The position numbers and the translations under genes are program-made. The notes beneath the pieces were generated by a model, which did no database searches, was not told the DNA's origin, and saw nothing but the letters and a program-made list of their open reading frames with translations. This document shows positions 8,124 to 17,800 of a stretch of DNA of 64,000 nt, in pieces (the stretch's first letter is position 1; every line of letters begins with the position of its first letter). This DNA is from AP-15 sp963747735. GTDB lineage: Bacteria; Pseudomonadota; Alphaproteobacteria; ATCC43930; CGMCC-115725. The stretch spans positions 186,001 through 250,000 of the forward strand of contig CAVVGE010000004.1 of NCBI GenBank assembly GCA_963747735.1, read 5' to 3'.

Positions 8124-8346
8124 ACCCCATAAATGGGTGGACCCGGCTGCTCGTGGCGCCGCATATCGGCAAGGCGGCTGGAATTCGTTCGACGAAAGCG
8201 CGCCACCTTACACTGCAGAACAGGTCGCCGCAGAGCGAGCGCGCTATATTCAGGATGGCGTTTAGCTCCTTTGAGGCGTCTCAGGTTGAGGTTCTATTCT
8301 GACACGGGATCAATGAACCTCAATCTCTTTGAGAGATCGGATTTTG

Positions 8347-9570
8347 ATGGCGAAGGCCTTGCCTCAGATTACGTCCGTTTCCGAGCGGGCCGCCGCGCTT
8401 CGGCAATCCCGCAACCTGAAAATGGCGCAGTCTGCGCATGCCTATGTCCGCGGAAATACGCTGAAGTTTTACGAGTGGCTTTCCGCTTCGGACAACAGCA
8501 AAGTGCCGCAAGGCCCGCCGATCTGGATTTGCGGGGACTGCCATGTCGGAAACCTCGGCCCCTTGGCCGATACCGACGGCGAGATCGATATCGAGATCCG
8601 TGATCTCGACCAGACAGTGATCGGTAATCCCGCGCACGATCTGATCCGCCTTGGATTATCGCTGGCGACGGCCGCCCGCGGCTCGGACCTGCCGGGCGTG
8701 ACCACGGCGATGATGATCGAGCAGATGATAGAGGGGTACGAGGAAGCGCTTGCCGAAAAAGACCCGGATCTGCGCAGCCGCCGCCCGGAGTGCGTCCGGG
8801 TAATCATGCGGCAGGCGGTCGATCGGACCTGGAAGCATCTGGCGAAAGAACGTCTTGAGGATACCAGCCCGACGATCCCGCTGGGCAAGCAATTCTGGCC
8901 GATCAGCGAGGACGAGAGGAAGGAAATAGGGCGGATTTTTGCGAGCGAAGACGTCCGCCTGCTGGTTACGGCGTTGCGCTCGCGCGAAAACGATGCGCGC
9001 GTCGAAGTGCTCGATGCCGCCTATTGGATGAAAGGGTGCAGCTCCCTCGGAAGGCTGCGCTTTGCGGTATTGCTTGGGGTGGGCAAAAGCCATACCAGGG
9101 AGGGCGGCCTCTGTCTGATCGACGTCAAGGAAGCCGTGCAGGCGGCTGCGCCGCGCCACGTCGAGGCGACAATGCCGCCGGACCAGGGCATGCGGGTGGT
9201 CGAAGGCGCGCGGCATTTGTCACCGGCTCTTGGCGATCGCATGCTCGCCGCGACCTTCCTCGATCGCGCGGTCTTCATGCGCGAGCTGCTTCCGGAGGAT
9301 ATCAAGCTCGAGGTCGACCAACTCAGCCGCGAGGAGGCCGTCAAGGCCGCCCGGTATCTGGCGATGGTCGTCGGGAAGGCGCATGCCCGTCAGATGGACG
9401 TCGTCACGCGTGCGAAATGGCGTGATGAGCTTAGCCGCAACCGGCCTGCGAATTTGGAAGCGCCCAGTTGGCTATGGTCGAGCATCCTCGAGCTGGTCGC
9501 CAGTCATGAGGCATCATATCTCGAGCATTGCCGCAAATACGCAATGGACTCTTGGGCGATAGCCGCCTGA
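8347..9570 (+). CDS. DUF2252 family protein
   Basis: The 407-residue protein belongs to DUF2252, a family without an agreed function whose members look distantly like small-molecule kinases. Conserved pieces are QSAHAYVRGNTLKFYEWL near the start, the very typical WICGDCHVGNLGP, EIRDLDQTVIGNPAHDLIRL, and the C-terminal GKAHARQMD. The ATG at 8347 is preferred over an earlier in-frame start at 8329. It is monocistronic, with no neighbour that hints at a substrate. Confidence 0.85.
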   Translation: MAKALPQITSVSERAAALRQSRNLKMAQSAHAYVRGNTLKFYEWLSASDNSKVPQGPPIWICGDCHVGNLGPLADTDGEIDIEIRDLDQTVIGNPAHDLIRLGLSLATAARGSDLPGVTTAMMIEQMIEGYEEALAEKDPDLRSRRPECVRVIMRQAVDRTWKHLAKERLEDTSPTIPLGKQFWPISEDERKEIGRIFASEDVRLLVTALRSRENDARVEVLDAAYWMKGCSSLGRLRFAVLLGVGKSHTREGGLCLIDVKEAVQAAAPRHVEATMPPDQGMRVVEGARHLSPALGDRMLAATFLDRAVFMRELLPEDIKLEVDQLSREEAVKAARYLAMVVGKAHARQMDVVTRAKWRDELSRNRPANLEAPSWLWSSILELVASHEASYLEHCRKYAMDSWAIAA

Positions 9571-9809
9571 CCGAGCCCAACCGGGTCATTGTCTATGCGT
9601 AATGGGGCGGCGACGGCGGCCGACCAACGCTTCCTCTACGCCACCTTGACAGGCAGCTCTACCTACGACCCCGACGGCAGCGGCTGCGCACCCCATGAAT
9701 CGGTGGCGCCACTCGCGAGCAGGCCGGCGATCACCGCCGCCGATCTTTTCTTCATCGGCTGAACCCGCCTAAGCTGCGCCCGATCGCGAGGCGAGCAGCG
9801 GGGGAGACG

Positions 9810-11045
9810 ATGGGCATTCCCGAAAGATCGTTCGAGCCGGGGGCAGCGTGTCCGCTCGACGGTGTGCGGGTCATCGACATGTCGCGGCTGGTCTCCGGCA
9901 ACATGGTCAGCTTGCAGCTCGCCGATTTCGGCGCCGAGGTGATCAAGATCGAGGACCCCAAGCGCGGCGACCCGCTGCGCGCCTGGCAGACCAACGGGGT
10001 CAGCGTTCATTGGAAGGTCTATTCGCGCAACAAGAAAAGTGTGGCGCTCGATCTGCGCGCGCCGCGCGGCCGCGAATTGCTGGCCGAGCTTATCGCCGGC
10101 GCACAGGTGCTGATCGAGAATTTCCGGCCGGGCACCCTCGAAAAGATGGGCCTCGGCCCCGAGGCGCTGCATCGCCGCAGCCCCGGCCTGGTCATCCTCA
10201 GGGTCTCCGGCTGGGGTCAGGACGGGCCCTATCGCGACCGTCCCGGCTTTGGCACCTTGGTCGAAAGCATGTCGGGCTATGCCGCGCGCACCGGCTTTGC
10301 CGACCGTGAGCCGGCGCTGCCGCCGACGGCGCTCGCCGACATGGTCGCCGGCCTCTATGGCGCCATGGCGGTGCTGGTGGCGCTGCGCGAGGTCGAGACG
10401 AAGGGCGGGCGCGGCCAGGTGATCGACCTGCCGTTGCTCGACCCGCTGTTCTCGTTTATCGCCACCGAAGCGGCAATCTTCCGCCTGACCGGCGAGGTGC
10501 GCGAACGCACCGGCAGCCGCTCTGAGACGACGAGCCCGCGCAACGTGTTCCGCACCGCGGACGGACGCTATATCGGGATCTCCGCCTCGATCCAGGCGAT
10601 GGCCGAGCGCTTGTTCCGTGCCGTCGGCCGCGACGACATGATCGCCGACCCACGCTTTCGCACCAATACCGACCGGGTCAAGAACGCCGCCCTATGCGAG
10701 GCGCCGATCGCCGCCTTTATCGCCGCGCGCAGCCTCGCCGAGAACATGGGCATTTTCGAGGCCGCCGAGGTCACCGCCGCACCGGTCTACGACATCGACC
10801 AGTTCCTGGCCGACCCGCATGTCTTGGCGCGTGAGATCGTCGTCGATCTGCCGGACGGCGAGATCGGAGCTTTGCCGATGCACAATGTGGTCCCGCGGCT
10901 CTCCGCCACGCCCGGCCATTTGCGCCGCCCCGCGCCGCGGCTCGGCGAGCATACCGCCGAGGTGCTGGCCCAGCTCGGCCTCGACCGCGCCGCGCTCGAG
11001 GGCCTCGCGCGCGACGGCGTCATCGGTCTCGGAGGCGAAGGATGA
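9810..11045 (+). CDS. Class III CoA-transferase (CaiB/BaiF family)
   Basis: The enzyme transfers CoA between organic acids and is cytoplasmic; the substrate cannot be read from the sequence. Its 411 residues show the family pattern: LDGVRVIDMSRLVSGNMVSLQLADFGAEVIKIE at the start, NKKSVALDL, LIENFRPGTLEKMGLG, and the likely catalytic Asp in TALADMVAGLYGAMAVL. A strong ribosome-binding site (GGGGGAG) precedes the ATG. It overlaps the CitE-like gene by 4 bp (ATGA), so the pair likely acts in sequence: activate an acid to its CoA ester, then cleave it. Itaconate/citramalate or malate routes use such pairs, but a hydratase is not present here. Confidence 0.9.
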   Translation: MGIPERSFEPGAACPLDGVRVIDMSRLVSGNMVSLQLADFGAEVIKIEDPKRGDPLRAWQTNGVSVHWKVYSRNKKSVALDLRAPRGRELLAELIAGAQVLIENFRPGTLEKMGLGPEALHRRSPGLVILRVSGWGQDGPYRDRPGFGTLVESMSGYAARTGFADREPALPPTALADMVAGLYGAMAVLVALREVETKGGRGQVIDLPLLDPLFSFIATEAAIFRLTGEVRERTGSRSETTSPRNVFRTADGRYIGISASIQAMAERLFRAVGRDDMIADPRFRTNTDRVKNAALCEAPIAAFIAARSLAENMGIFEAAEVTAAPVYDIDQFLADPHVLAREIVVDLPDGEIGALPMHNVVPRLSATPGHLRRPAPRLGEHTAEVLAQLGLDRAALEGLARDGVIGLGGEG

Positions 11046-11962
11046 CCTCGAACAACCTGCCGGTGTGGCGCTCGCTGTTGTTTGTGCCGGTGACGGTGCC
11101 GCGGTTTGTCGAAGGTGCGGCAAGGCGCGGCGCCGATGCGATCATCCTCGATCTCGAAGACAGCGTGGCCGCCTCCGAGAAGGAGCGGGCGCGGACCTTG
11201 GTGCCGGAAGCCGCCGCCATCGTCGCGCGCGGCGGTGCCGATGTCGTGGTTCGGATCAACCGGCCGTGGCGCATGGCAATACGCGACATCGAGGCGGCGG
11301 TCGGGCCGGGCGTGCAGGCATTGGCCTTGCCCAAGACCGAGAGCGCCGATCATGTTCGCATGGCCGCCGAGGTGGTGGACGAGGTCGAGGTCGAGCGCGG
11401 CATCGCACCGGGCACGACGCGGCTCATCGCGATGGTCGAGACCGCGGCGGCTTTCTTTCATCTCGCCGAGATTGCCCGCGCCCACCCGCGGCTCTGCGCA
11501 TTGACGCTCGGCGCGGAGGATTTCGCCACCTCGGCCGGCATCATGGCCGAGCCCGAGGCGCTGACGATGCCAAAGCAGATGGCGGTCTTCGCCGCCCGCG
11601 CCGCCGGCATCATGCCGCTGGGCTTTATCGGCTCGATCGCCGAGTTTCACGACCTCGACGCCTTCCGCCAGACGATCCGCCGCTCGCGCCGGTTCGGCTT
11701 TATCGGCGCCTCGGTGATCCATCCGAGCCAGGTGCCGATCCTGAACGAGGAGTTCCGCCCCGGCCATGACGAGATCGATCACGCAAGGCGCGTCGTCGCC
11801 GCCTACGACAAGGCGCTGGCCGAGGGTGTGGGTGCGGTCACCGTCGACGGCAGGATGATCGATGTCCCGGTCGTCGAGCGCGCCCGCCTCCTCATCGAGC
11901 GCGAGGAAGCTATCGCCGCCCGCGAAGAGCGCATGCGCGAGGTCGCGACCGGCACCGCCTGA
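11042..11962 (+). CDS. HpcH/HpaI aldolase, CitE-like (CoA-ester lyase)
   Basis: This 306-residue TIM-barrel protein belongs to the citrate lyase beta/malyl-CoA lyase group. Evidence is RSLLFVPVTVPRFVEGA, DAIILDLEDSV (metal-binding acidic residues), VRINRPW (CoA-site Arg), ALALPKTES, the catalytic-type Glu in AMVETAAAFF, and TLGAEDFATSAG. It is translationally coupled to the CoA-transferase, suggesting it splits a 3-hydroxy-acyl-CoA made by that enzyme. Whether it is a malyl-, citramalyl- or other CoA lyase, or a thioesterase, is open. The stop codon begins a tandem repeat. Confidence 0.85.
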   Translation: MTSNNLPVWRSLLFVPVTVPRFVEGAARRGADAIILDLEDSVAASEKERARTLVPEAAAIVARGGADVVVRINRPWRMAIRDIEAAVGPGVQALALPKTESADHVRMAAEVVDEVEVERGIAPGTTRLIAMVETAAAFFHLAEIARAHPRLCALTLGAEDFATSAGIMAEPEALTMPKQMAVFAARAAGIMPLGFIGSIAEFHDLDAFRQTIRRSRRFGFIGASVIHPSQVPILNEEFRPGHDEIDHARRVVAAYDKALAEGVGAVTVDGRMIDVPVVERARLLIEREEAIAAREERMREVATGTA

Positions 11963-12003
11963 CCCGGGGCTGACCCGGGGCTAATCCTGGGCTGATCCCG
12001 CGC
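11960..12003 (+). repeat. Four 11-bp tandem units starting at the CitE-like stop codon
   Basis: TGACCCGGGGC occurs twice exactly (11960-11981), followed by the variants TAATCCTGGGC and TGATCCCGCGC up to 12003. The first unit begins with the gene's own TGA stop codon. It is one of several junction duplications in this window. Confidence 0.8.
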
Positions 12004-12188
12004 CGGCGCCGCTCGACCGCCGTCAACACCACGGCGAAGATTTACAGAAGCCGCGACATCAACGCTCCCAGTCCGCTCGTGCCGCGCCGACCGGTGTTGC
12101 CGTGCCACTGGCCCGGCCGACTGCCTATATGGGAACCGGAGCACAGCCGCGCGTCGTTTACCGTCTGTGCCATGCGAAAGTGGGCGTC

Positions 12189-12758
12189 ATGGGCGACGAT
12201 AAGCTGATCGAGGAGCTGCACCGCCGGTTTCACTCGGCACCGGCACAGAAATATTCGGAAAGGATCGCGCGGCTGCGGATCGATGACCTGTCGTTCAAGG
12301 ATAGCGCCGGTGCTCCATGCACAAGTGTCGAGCACCTGGTCCGCGGTGACGACAAAAGCGGTGCGGCGTTCGATATTTTCCGGCTCGGCTGGTTCGGCGG
12401 CAGGCTCTGGGAGCTCGTGGTCATCGACGGCGCCTACCTCCCGCATGTCCACCGCAAGATCGACAGCGAATTTGTCATCTTCGTCGGTCGCGGCCAGCTG
12501 TCGCGCAACGCCGAATGGCGCGCCTACCGCGAGAGGAGCCGGGTCGCGGTCGCAATGGGCACGGCGCACGGGTTCGTCACCGATCCCGCAGCCGGCGCCA
12601 CCGTCTTTCTGTCGCTGCAAAGCGACGCCATCCGAAAAATTTCGACCGACCCGAACACCCATTCGGAAAAGTCCGAGGACGATTTTGCCTACGCCGACGA
12701 CGAATTCCCGCTCCCTCCCGACCTGTGCAAGATGAGGAAACAGAGGCTGGCAACATGA
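12189..12758 (+). CDS. Cupin-like conserved hypothetical protein
   Basis: This is a predicted cytoplasmic protein of 189 residues. The central part looks like a cupin beta-barrel: GAYLPHVHRKIDSEFVIFVGRG resembles cupin motif 1 (HxH, then Glu and Gly), and VAMGTAHGFVTDP resembles motif 2 with its His. No specific enzyme family is recognised. The ATG at 12189 is preferred because the upstream extension of the frame (from 12102) is low-complexity and lacks conserved features. Its 3' end faces a decayed phospholipase D gene 26 bp away on the other strand. Confidence 0.65.
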   Translation: MGDDKLIEELHRRFHSAPAQKYSERIARLRIDDLSFKDSAGAPCTSVEHLVRGDDKSGAAFDIFRLGWFGGRLWELVVIDGAYLPHVHRKIDSEFVIFVGRGQLSRNAEWRAYRERSRVAVAMGTAHGFVTDPAAGATVFLSLQSDAIRKISTDPNTHSEKSEDDFAYADDEFPLPPDLCKMRKQRLAT

Positions 12759-12784
12759 TCTGGGGCCGCGACGGGAGACAGCGC

Positions 12785-13862
12785 TCAAAATTTTGAGGTG
12801 CGCAGGCGGTAGTCGGAGCGGAACTGGGCTTCGAGCGACGCGACGAGGAGGGGATTGCGGAAAATGAGGCCCATTTCGCGGTTGAAGGTGATCGAATTGG
12901 GGGAGAGGCTGATCGAGCCGAGAAAGGCGATCCTGCCGTCGACGATCGCGGCGCGCGCGTGCATGTAGGGGAACTGCGGGGTCTGGTCGGGGCCGCTCAC
13001 ATGCACGTCCACCCCCGCCTTCGCCAACGCCGAAAGCGATTGGCGCTGCAACATCTGGTCATCAGGTGTGCCCCCGTTCACGGTTTCGGGTGCGATCAGG
13101 CGAACCCGGACACCGCGCTTGACCGCCGCCGCCAATTCGCTTTCGAGCGTCGGGTTGCCCAGAAGCTCGGTGTAGACATCGAGCGTGCGCTCCGCCGCCT
13201 GATAGAGCCGCACCAGCCGCGCCGCGCTGGTGACGGGCGAGATCAGGAGATCGGGCCGGGTGACCGGAGGGGTCGGGTTGAACGCGGGCGCTTTCTTCCC
13301 GACCGCCGCGGAGTAGGACCAGTCGTTGGCGAACAGGTTTAAGAGATCACGCACAATCTGCGGGTCTCGACTGGTCGTCGCGAAATCCCGGTATTGCATA
13401 AAAGTGGTCGTGTCGAGGCAGGCCGAGCCGTAGACCAACAGGCTCGAAATCGACGAGGATGATCTTGGGAAAGCTTCTCGGAAATATCGGATTGCTCAGA
13501 TGGAGCTGGCCGCCGGCGTGCACCAGGTAACGGGCCAGATTTGTCTGCTCCGAGGGGAGGGCCTGGTACTTTCCCCGATCGACGATCGCCCGGACCTGGA
13601 CCCCGCGCCGAAGGGCAGCCTCTACGTGCCGCAATATGGCGGGATCTTCGAGGACGCAGATCTCGACCAGGATCTCGCGCTTGGCGGAATCGAATGCCTG
13701 GAAGTAGAGCGCGCGGCCGTCCTGGGGCAGGACCGTCAGGAAGCCGGGCGCGAGCGCAAGCCCGGCCCTGGGCGAGCTCGTATCGTTCAGGGGTTGCGCC
13801 CAGAGCGCTGCCGGATTTAGCAGCAGCAAGGACAGGAAGATTCCGAACCAGCTGTGCTTCAT
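12785..13862 (-). pseudogene. Phospholipase D-like secreted protein, frameshifted
   Basis: Two frames together give one phospholipase D family protein. The first (from ATG 13862) has a signal peptide (FGIFLSLLLLNPAALWA), then EICVLEDPAILRHVEAALRRGV and FPKIILVD. The second continues with LVYGSACLDTTTFMQYRDF and ends with MHARAAIVDGRIAFLGS. The switch lies near 13430-13445. Both HxKxxxxD active-site motifs are damaged: the first reads FPKIILVD (His lost), the second HARAAIVD (Lys replaced by Arg). So it is probably inactive even if the frameshift is a sequencing error. It lies between the cupin-like gene and a Rieske oxygenase gene. Confidence 0.75.
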
Positions 13863-13897
13863 CGGCTCCCCCCGAACGGTGCTCGGCGTCAACCAGG

Positions 13898-15145
13898 TCA
13901 GAGGTCTTCGCTGTAGGCGAGCGCGGCGGCTTCCTGAGGCGACAGGATCGTGTTCCAGGCACCGGTCGGGATGCGCCGGTTCGCCTGCGCATCGCGGAAC
14001 GTGTTGATCGGGTCGAGGCCCTCTTCGATACGCGCGAGCTGCTCGCGCAACAGGCGCCGCAGCATGACGATGCCGCTGTCCGAATGCGCCAGGTTTTCGA
14101 GCGCATGGATCGCGATTCCGCGCTGGCCCTCCTGCGCTTCGAGGTCGTCGGGCTTGCGCTGCCGCTCCTCATAGCTGCGGACGAGCGACGAGCCCGGGCG
14201 GATGTCGGCGATCGTGTCGGTGCCGGGCTTCCAATCGGGTTTCGGCGCACCGTTTTCGAGCGGCCAGGCGACGATGCTGATGCCGCGCACATGCTCGTTG
14301 TCGATCGGCACCGCCCAGGACAATTCGGTGCCGCGCTCCCTGCGCTTTGGCACCGTGCCGGGCTCGCGGATGCTCGGGATGATAAACATGTTCGGCACGA
14401 TGCATTCGGCGTGGCGCACCATGCGGTTGCCGTTCGGCAGATCCTTGATCACATTGTAGCGCACGCCGCGCGCCGTCTTTTCCCAGCCGATCGAGGGCGT
14501 GCCCTGCATCAAGGCACCCTCGAACTGGTCGCCGCTGATCCACTGGTGCAGCATCAAAAGGTGGTACGGATCGACGATGTTCTCCCAATGCTGCAGCCAG
14601 CTGCAGTCCCTGACCATGCCGACCGCAAAGTCGCCCCAGAGCCGCATCCCGCGCAGCACCACGTCCTCGCCGCGGTCGGGATCGATGATGTCGAAGCGCG
14701 GGAACAATGGCTCGGTGCCGGGCGGGCCCAGATAGACAAAGACGAGCCCGCCATATTCCATCGCCGGATAGGCGGGCTGCCACACATCCATGCGTTCGCG
14801 GAATTCTTGCGTCTCGCACGGCATGTCGAGGCACCGGCCCTCGGTGTCGTAGAGCCAGCCATGATAGCAGCAGCGCAGCCCTGCCTCCTCGACGCGACCC
14901 CATTCGAGCGAGGTGCCGCGATGCGCGCAATGCGGGTCGAGCGCGCCGACGCGGCCCTCTTTGTCGCGAAACACGACAATCTCCTCGCATAAAAGCTTTT
15001 CCTTCCTCGGCAAATCGCGCAATTCGTCCGAGGTGCACACCGGCTGCCAGTAGCGGCGCATCAATTCGCCCATTGGGCTGCCCGGCTCGACGCAGGTCAG
15101 CTCGTAATCGGGTGCCGGGGTTTGCCGTCCATAGGCCGATTTCAT
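13898..15145 (-). CDS. Rieske aromatic-ring hydroxylating oxygenase, alpha subunit
   Basis: This 415-residue oxygenase component uses a Rieske 2Fe-2S centre and a mononuclear iron to hydroxylate or demethylate aromatic substrates. The Rieske ligands are in PHCAHRG and CCYHGW (about residues 72 and 92), and the iron site is ENIVDPYHLLMLHQ. The layout resembles phthalate dioxygenase-type (one-component alpha) oxygenases. No reductase, ferredoxin or beta subunit is nearby, so electrons must come from elsewhere. A GST gene follows upstream on the same strand, which hints loosely at aromatic or xenobiotic metabolism. Confidence 0.9.
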   Translation of the reverse strand: MKSAYGRQTPAPDYELTCVEPGSPMGELMRRYWQPVCTSDELRDLPRKEKLLCEEIVVFRDKEGRVGALDPHCAHRGTSLEWGRVEEAGLRCCYHGWLYDTEGRCLDMPCETQEFRERMDVWQPAYPAMEYGGLVFVYLGPPGTEPLFPRFDIIDPDRGEDVVLRGMRLWGDFAVGMVRDCSWLQHWENIVDPYHLLMLHQWISGDQFEGALMQGTPSIGWEKTARGVRYNVIKDLPNGNRMVRHAECIVPNMFIIPSIREPGTVPKRRERGTELSWAVPIDNEHVRGISIVAWPLENGAPKPDWKPGTDTIADIRPGSSLVRSYEERQRKPDDLEAQEGQRGIAIHALENLAHSDSGIVMLRRLLREQLARIEEGLDPINTFRDAQANRRIPTGAWNTILSPQEAAALAYSEDL

Positions 15146-15253
15146 CGCCTCCCTCCCACTCTCGCCAAAGGCGATCCTAGCGCAAATTTCGCGCGAATTG
15201 ACCCGCCTCCCGACCGGCTCCCCGCTTCGTCCGGGGCCCTCAATGCCAACGGT

Positions 15254-15892
15254 TCAGATCGGCGGGGGCTTGGTGACCTGGAAGCTTTGGCGGGTTTCGA
15301 TGCGGTTGAGCCAATTCTGCAATTTCGGGTGCTCGGCCAGGGGCGCGCGGCCCTCGGGCACATTGCCGAAATAATAGAAGAGCGGGGCGGCCAAGAGGTC
15401 GGCGAGACTCAGATAGGGGCCGGCGAGAAACGGGTGGTCGGCCATCAGCCGGTCGATCTCGGCGACGCATAGCCTGGCGCGCGGCACGGCAGCGGCGATC
15501 GCATCCTCGTCGGGCGTGCCGCCGGGGAGGCGCGGCACCAGCATGCGGTTGTAGAGGATGGCGCCGGCGATGCTGGGCCAGGCATAGGCGTCGATGATGC
15601 CCATGATCTGGTTCATCCGCGAATATTCGTGCACGTCCGTGGGCTGCAGCGGCGCGCCGGCAAAGCGCTCGTCGATATAGCGCATGATCGCCTGCGTCTC
15701 GTAGAGCGCGAAATCGTCGTGCTCGAAGGCCGGCACCTTGGCAAACGGGTGGCGCGACAAATGCGGTTCTTCCTTATGGCCGCCAAACGGCACCGGAACG
15801 AGCGTGTGGGTCACGCCCTTTTCGGCGAGCGCGAGCCTGGCGCTCCACACATAGGTGCTGCCGGCCGGGCCATAGACGATCGGATGGGCCAT
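15254..15892 (-). CDS. Glutathione S-transferase family protein
   Basis: The protein is 212 residues long, the usual GST length. The N-terminal thioredoxin-like domain includes YGPAGSTYVWSARLALAEKG, the cis-proline region AKVPAFEHDD, and the glutathione-binding YETQAIMRYIDERF. The C-terminal all-helical domain contains LAGPYLSLADLLAAPLFYYF, with the N-capping Ser/Asp typical of the fold. It transfers or uses glutathione in the cytoplasm; the substrate is unknown. It lies between the SPFH gene and the Rieske gene on the same strand. Confidence 0.9.
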   Translation of the reverse strand: MAHPIVYGPAGSTYVWSARLALAEKGVTHTLVPVPFGGHKEEPHLSRHPFAKVPAFEHDDFALYETQAIMRYIDERFAGAPLQPTDVHEYSRMNQIMGIIDAYAWPSIAGAILYNRMLVPRLPGGTPDEDAIAAAVPRARLCVAEIDRLMADHPFLAGPYLSLADLLAAPLFYYFGNVPEGRAPLAEHPKLQNWLNRIETRQSFQVTKPPPI

Positions 15893-15913
15893 TCCTTCAG
15901 TTCCCCCTTCGCT

Positions 15914-17710
15914 TCATTTCTTGGCCGATGACGGTCCGGACAAGGCCGGGGTCGCCGCACCGCCGTTGTTGAGGAGCGCGCCGAAGATCGCCGCGGCGCT
16001 GTCGATCCCACCACCGCTATGGCCGCCGCCGGTGTTGACCACGGTTTGCGGCACCAGCCGCCCGACCAGCGAGACGATCTCGGGCTTTTGCTCGACCGCC
16101 TTTAGGAATTGCTGGACGAGGTTGATCGTCAGCACCCGGTCTTGGCCGAGCACATCGGCCTGCGCGCGTTGCCCCTGCGCAATCTCCTCGAGCTCGAGCT
16201 TTTGCCCCTCGCCGCGCAATTGCGCAGCATCCTTGTTCTGCGCGGCGACCTGGACGCCGATCAGCGCCTCGACCAATTGGTGCTGCTGCTCGGCGGTGGC
16301 GCGCGCCTTTTCGGTCTGGATGCGCTGGGTCTGCGCCTTCTGCTCCTGCTGGTAGGTCAGCTGCAGCTGGTCGGCAAGCTGCTGGCGCAAGCGCGACACC
16401 AACAGCTCGGGCGGCAATGCCACATCGCCGAACTTGACCTCCTTGATGACGATCCCGGCGCGCAATCCCTCGGGCCGGATCGCCTCCTCGACGGCGCGCT
16501 CCAACGCCGCCCGGTTGTCGGCGAGGTCGAGCACATGGCGGCCGTTGGCGCCGACGACGTTGCGCACGATCGAGCGGATCGTCGGCACCATGATGTTGTT
16601 CTCGATCTCGGGCAAGCCGCCGACCGCGGCGACGACAAAGGGCGCGTTGTCGGGCGTGACCTGGGCCAGCACCCTGAGCTCCAACGGCACGAGCCAGCCC
16701 TCGACAAAGGGCGTCACCGCCGGGTCGGCCGCCCCTTGCGGCACCGGAATGTCCTGCGAGCGCTGGGTTTGCGTCAGATTGCCGGCCTGGTCGAGGCTCA
16801 GATCCATATAGCGTTTTTTGTAGCCGCCCTTGAATTCCCAGGTTTGCACCCGGGTGCTGATCATCGTCACCTTGTACGCCGCCTCGTTGACGTAGTAGCG
16901 GCCCGGCTGCAACGCCTTCTCCCACACGCCGATGCAGCCGACCGGCACCAGGACCGCGGTCAGGACGCCTTCATCCTCCTTTTTCTGGCCGGCGACGACG
17001 GCTTCGCCGCTCGAATTGGTGAACACCCGCTTTTGCTGGCACGAGGTCGGCTTTGGCGCCACCACGCTGCCAAAATTTACCGCGGCGACGACATTCGATT
17101 TGACGACGCCGACCGCACCCTTGGGGATATCGACCGCGTCGAGAACGCTGACATCCCACAGATAGGTGTTGAGGCGGTAGTTGCCCGGCGTCAGGACCGT
17201 GGTCTGCGGCCCGCGCTGCCCGCCATGATCGAGGAAATATTCGGCGTCGAGCATGTCGAGCTCGTGCGCAGGCGGGAAGGCATCGGCCAGGTATTGATCC
17301 GGCTGAAGCGGAAGTCCGTCCTTGGCGTTTAAAAAGCCGTATTTGGCCGACGGGATCGAAACCACCTTCTTGTTTTCTACCTGGTAAATAACATTGACAA
17401 GAAACCAAGGGTGCCAGCCGGGGGCCAGGATTTCGGCCTGCGGGCCTTTTTCGCCGTGGGTGGCGATGATGTGCTCGCCCGGCAAGGAGGCGGTGCCGTA
17501 GATCTTGTTGAGCACCGCAATCTCGTCGGATTCGACATGGACATAGGAGGTTGCGGCGAGGCAAATCAACGCGATCGCGACAAACGCGATGCGCAGCGAC
17601 AATGACAGGCTGCGAAAATCGGGCCGGGTGCGGCTGACGAAGAGGCCGAGGATGCTGGGCGCGACCGCCGCCAGCACGAAATAGAGGATCGCGACGACAA
17701 CCCAGAACAT
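15914..17710 (-). CDS. SPFH/band-7 domain membrane protein
   Basis: This is a 598-residue stomatin/flotillin-like protein. Two hydrophobic segments occur at about residues 2-23 and 40-57, followed by a long extended region and an SPFH domain (around LRVLAQVTPDNAPFVVAAVGGL and VFGDVALPPELL-type sequence). A charged, Ala/Gln-rich coiled coil (QQEQKAQTQRIQTEKARAT) and a Gly-rich tail end the protein. Such proteins oligomerise and organise membrane domains. It is longer than a simple stomatin, with an unusual insert holding repeated TPGNY/QPGRY-like elements. It lies 21 bp from the GST start. Confidence 0.85.
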   Translation of the reverse strand: MFWVVVAILYFVLAAVAPSILGLFVSRTRPDFRSLSLSLRIAFVAIALICLAATSYVHVESDEIAVLNKIYGTASLPGEHIIATHGEKGPQAEILAPGWHPWFLVNVIYQVENKKVVSIPSAKYGFLNAKDGLPLQPDQYLADAFPPAHELDMLDAEYFLDHGGQRGPQTTVLTPGNYRLNTYLWDVSVLDAVDIPKGAVGVVKSNVVAAVNFGSVVAPKPTSCQQKRVFTNSSGEAVVAGQKKEDEGVLTAVLVPVGCIGVWEKALQPGRYYVNEAAYKVTMISTRVQTWEFKGGYKKRYMDLSLDQAGNLTQTQRSQDIPVPQGAADPAVTPFVEGWLVPLELRVLAQVTPDNAPFVVAAVGGLPEIENNIMVPTIRSIVRNVVGANGRHVLDLADNRAALERAVEEAIRPEGLRAGIVIKEVKFGDVALPPELLVSRLRQQLADQLQLTYQQEQKAQTQRIQTEKARATAEQQHQLVEALIGVQVAAQNKDAAQLRGEGQKLELEEIAQGQRAQADVLGQDRVLTINLVQQFLKAVEQKPEIVSLVGRLVPQTVVNTGGGHSGGGIDSAAAIFGALLNNGGAATPALSGPSSAKK

Positions 17711-17800
17711 CAGAGCCTCCCGTCATCCGCGTCTCAGCTCAGCGTCAGCTCCACCGTCTATGATAGCACCGTTGAGGACGCGAAGAGCGGCACTTCGACC

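Noticed and set aside
8137..8265. 42-residue frame starting with GTG after the hemerythrin gene (ends in PPYTAEQVAAERARYIQDGV)
   Set aside because: The tail looks protein-like, but there is no clear ribosome-binding site, no family and no coupling; it may be the end of a lost gene. Kept as doubtful.
9595..9765. 56-residue frame before the CoA-transferase gene
   Set aside because: No family, odd composition, no ribosome-binding site; chance openness in GC-rich DNA is enough to explain it.
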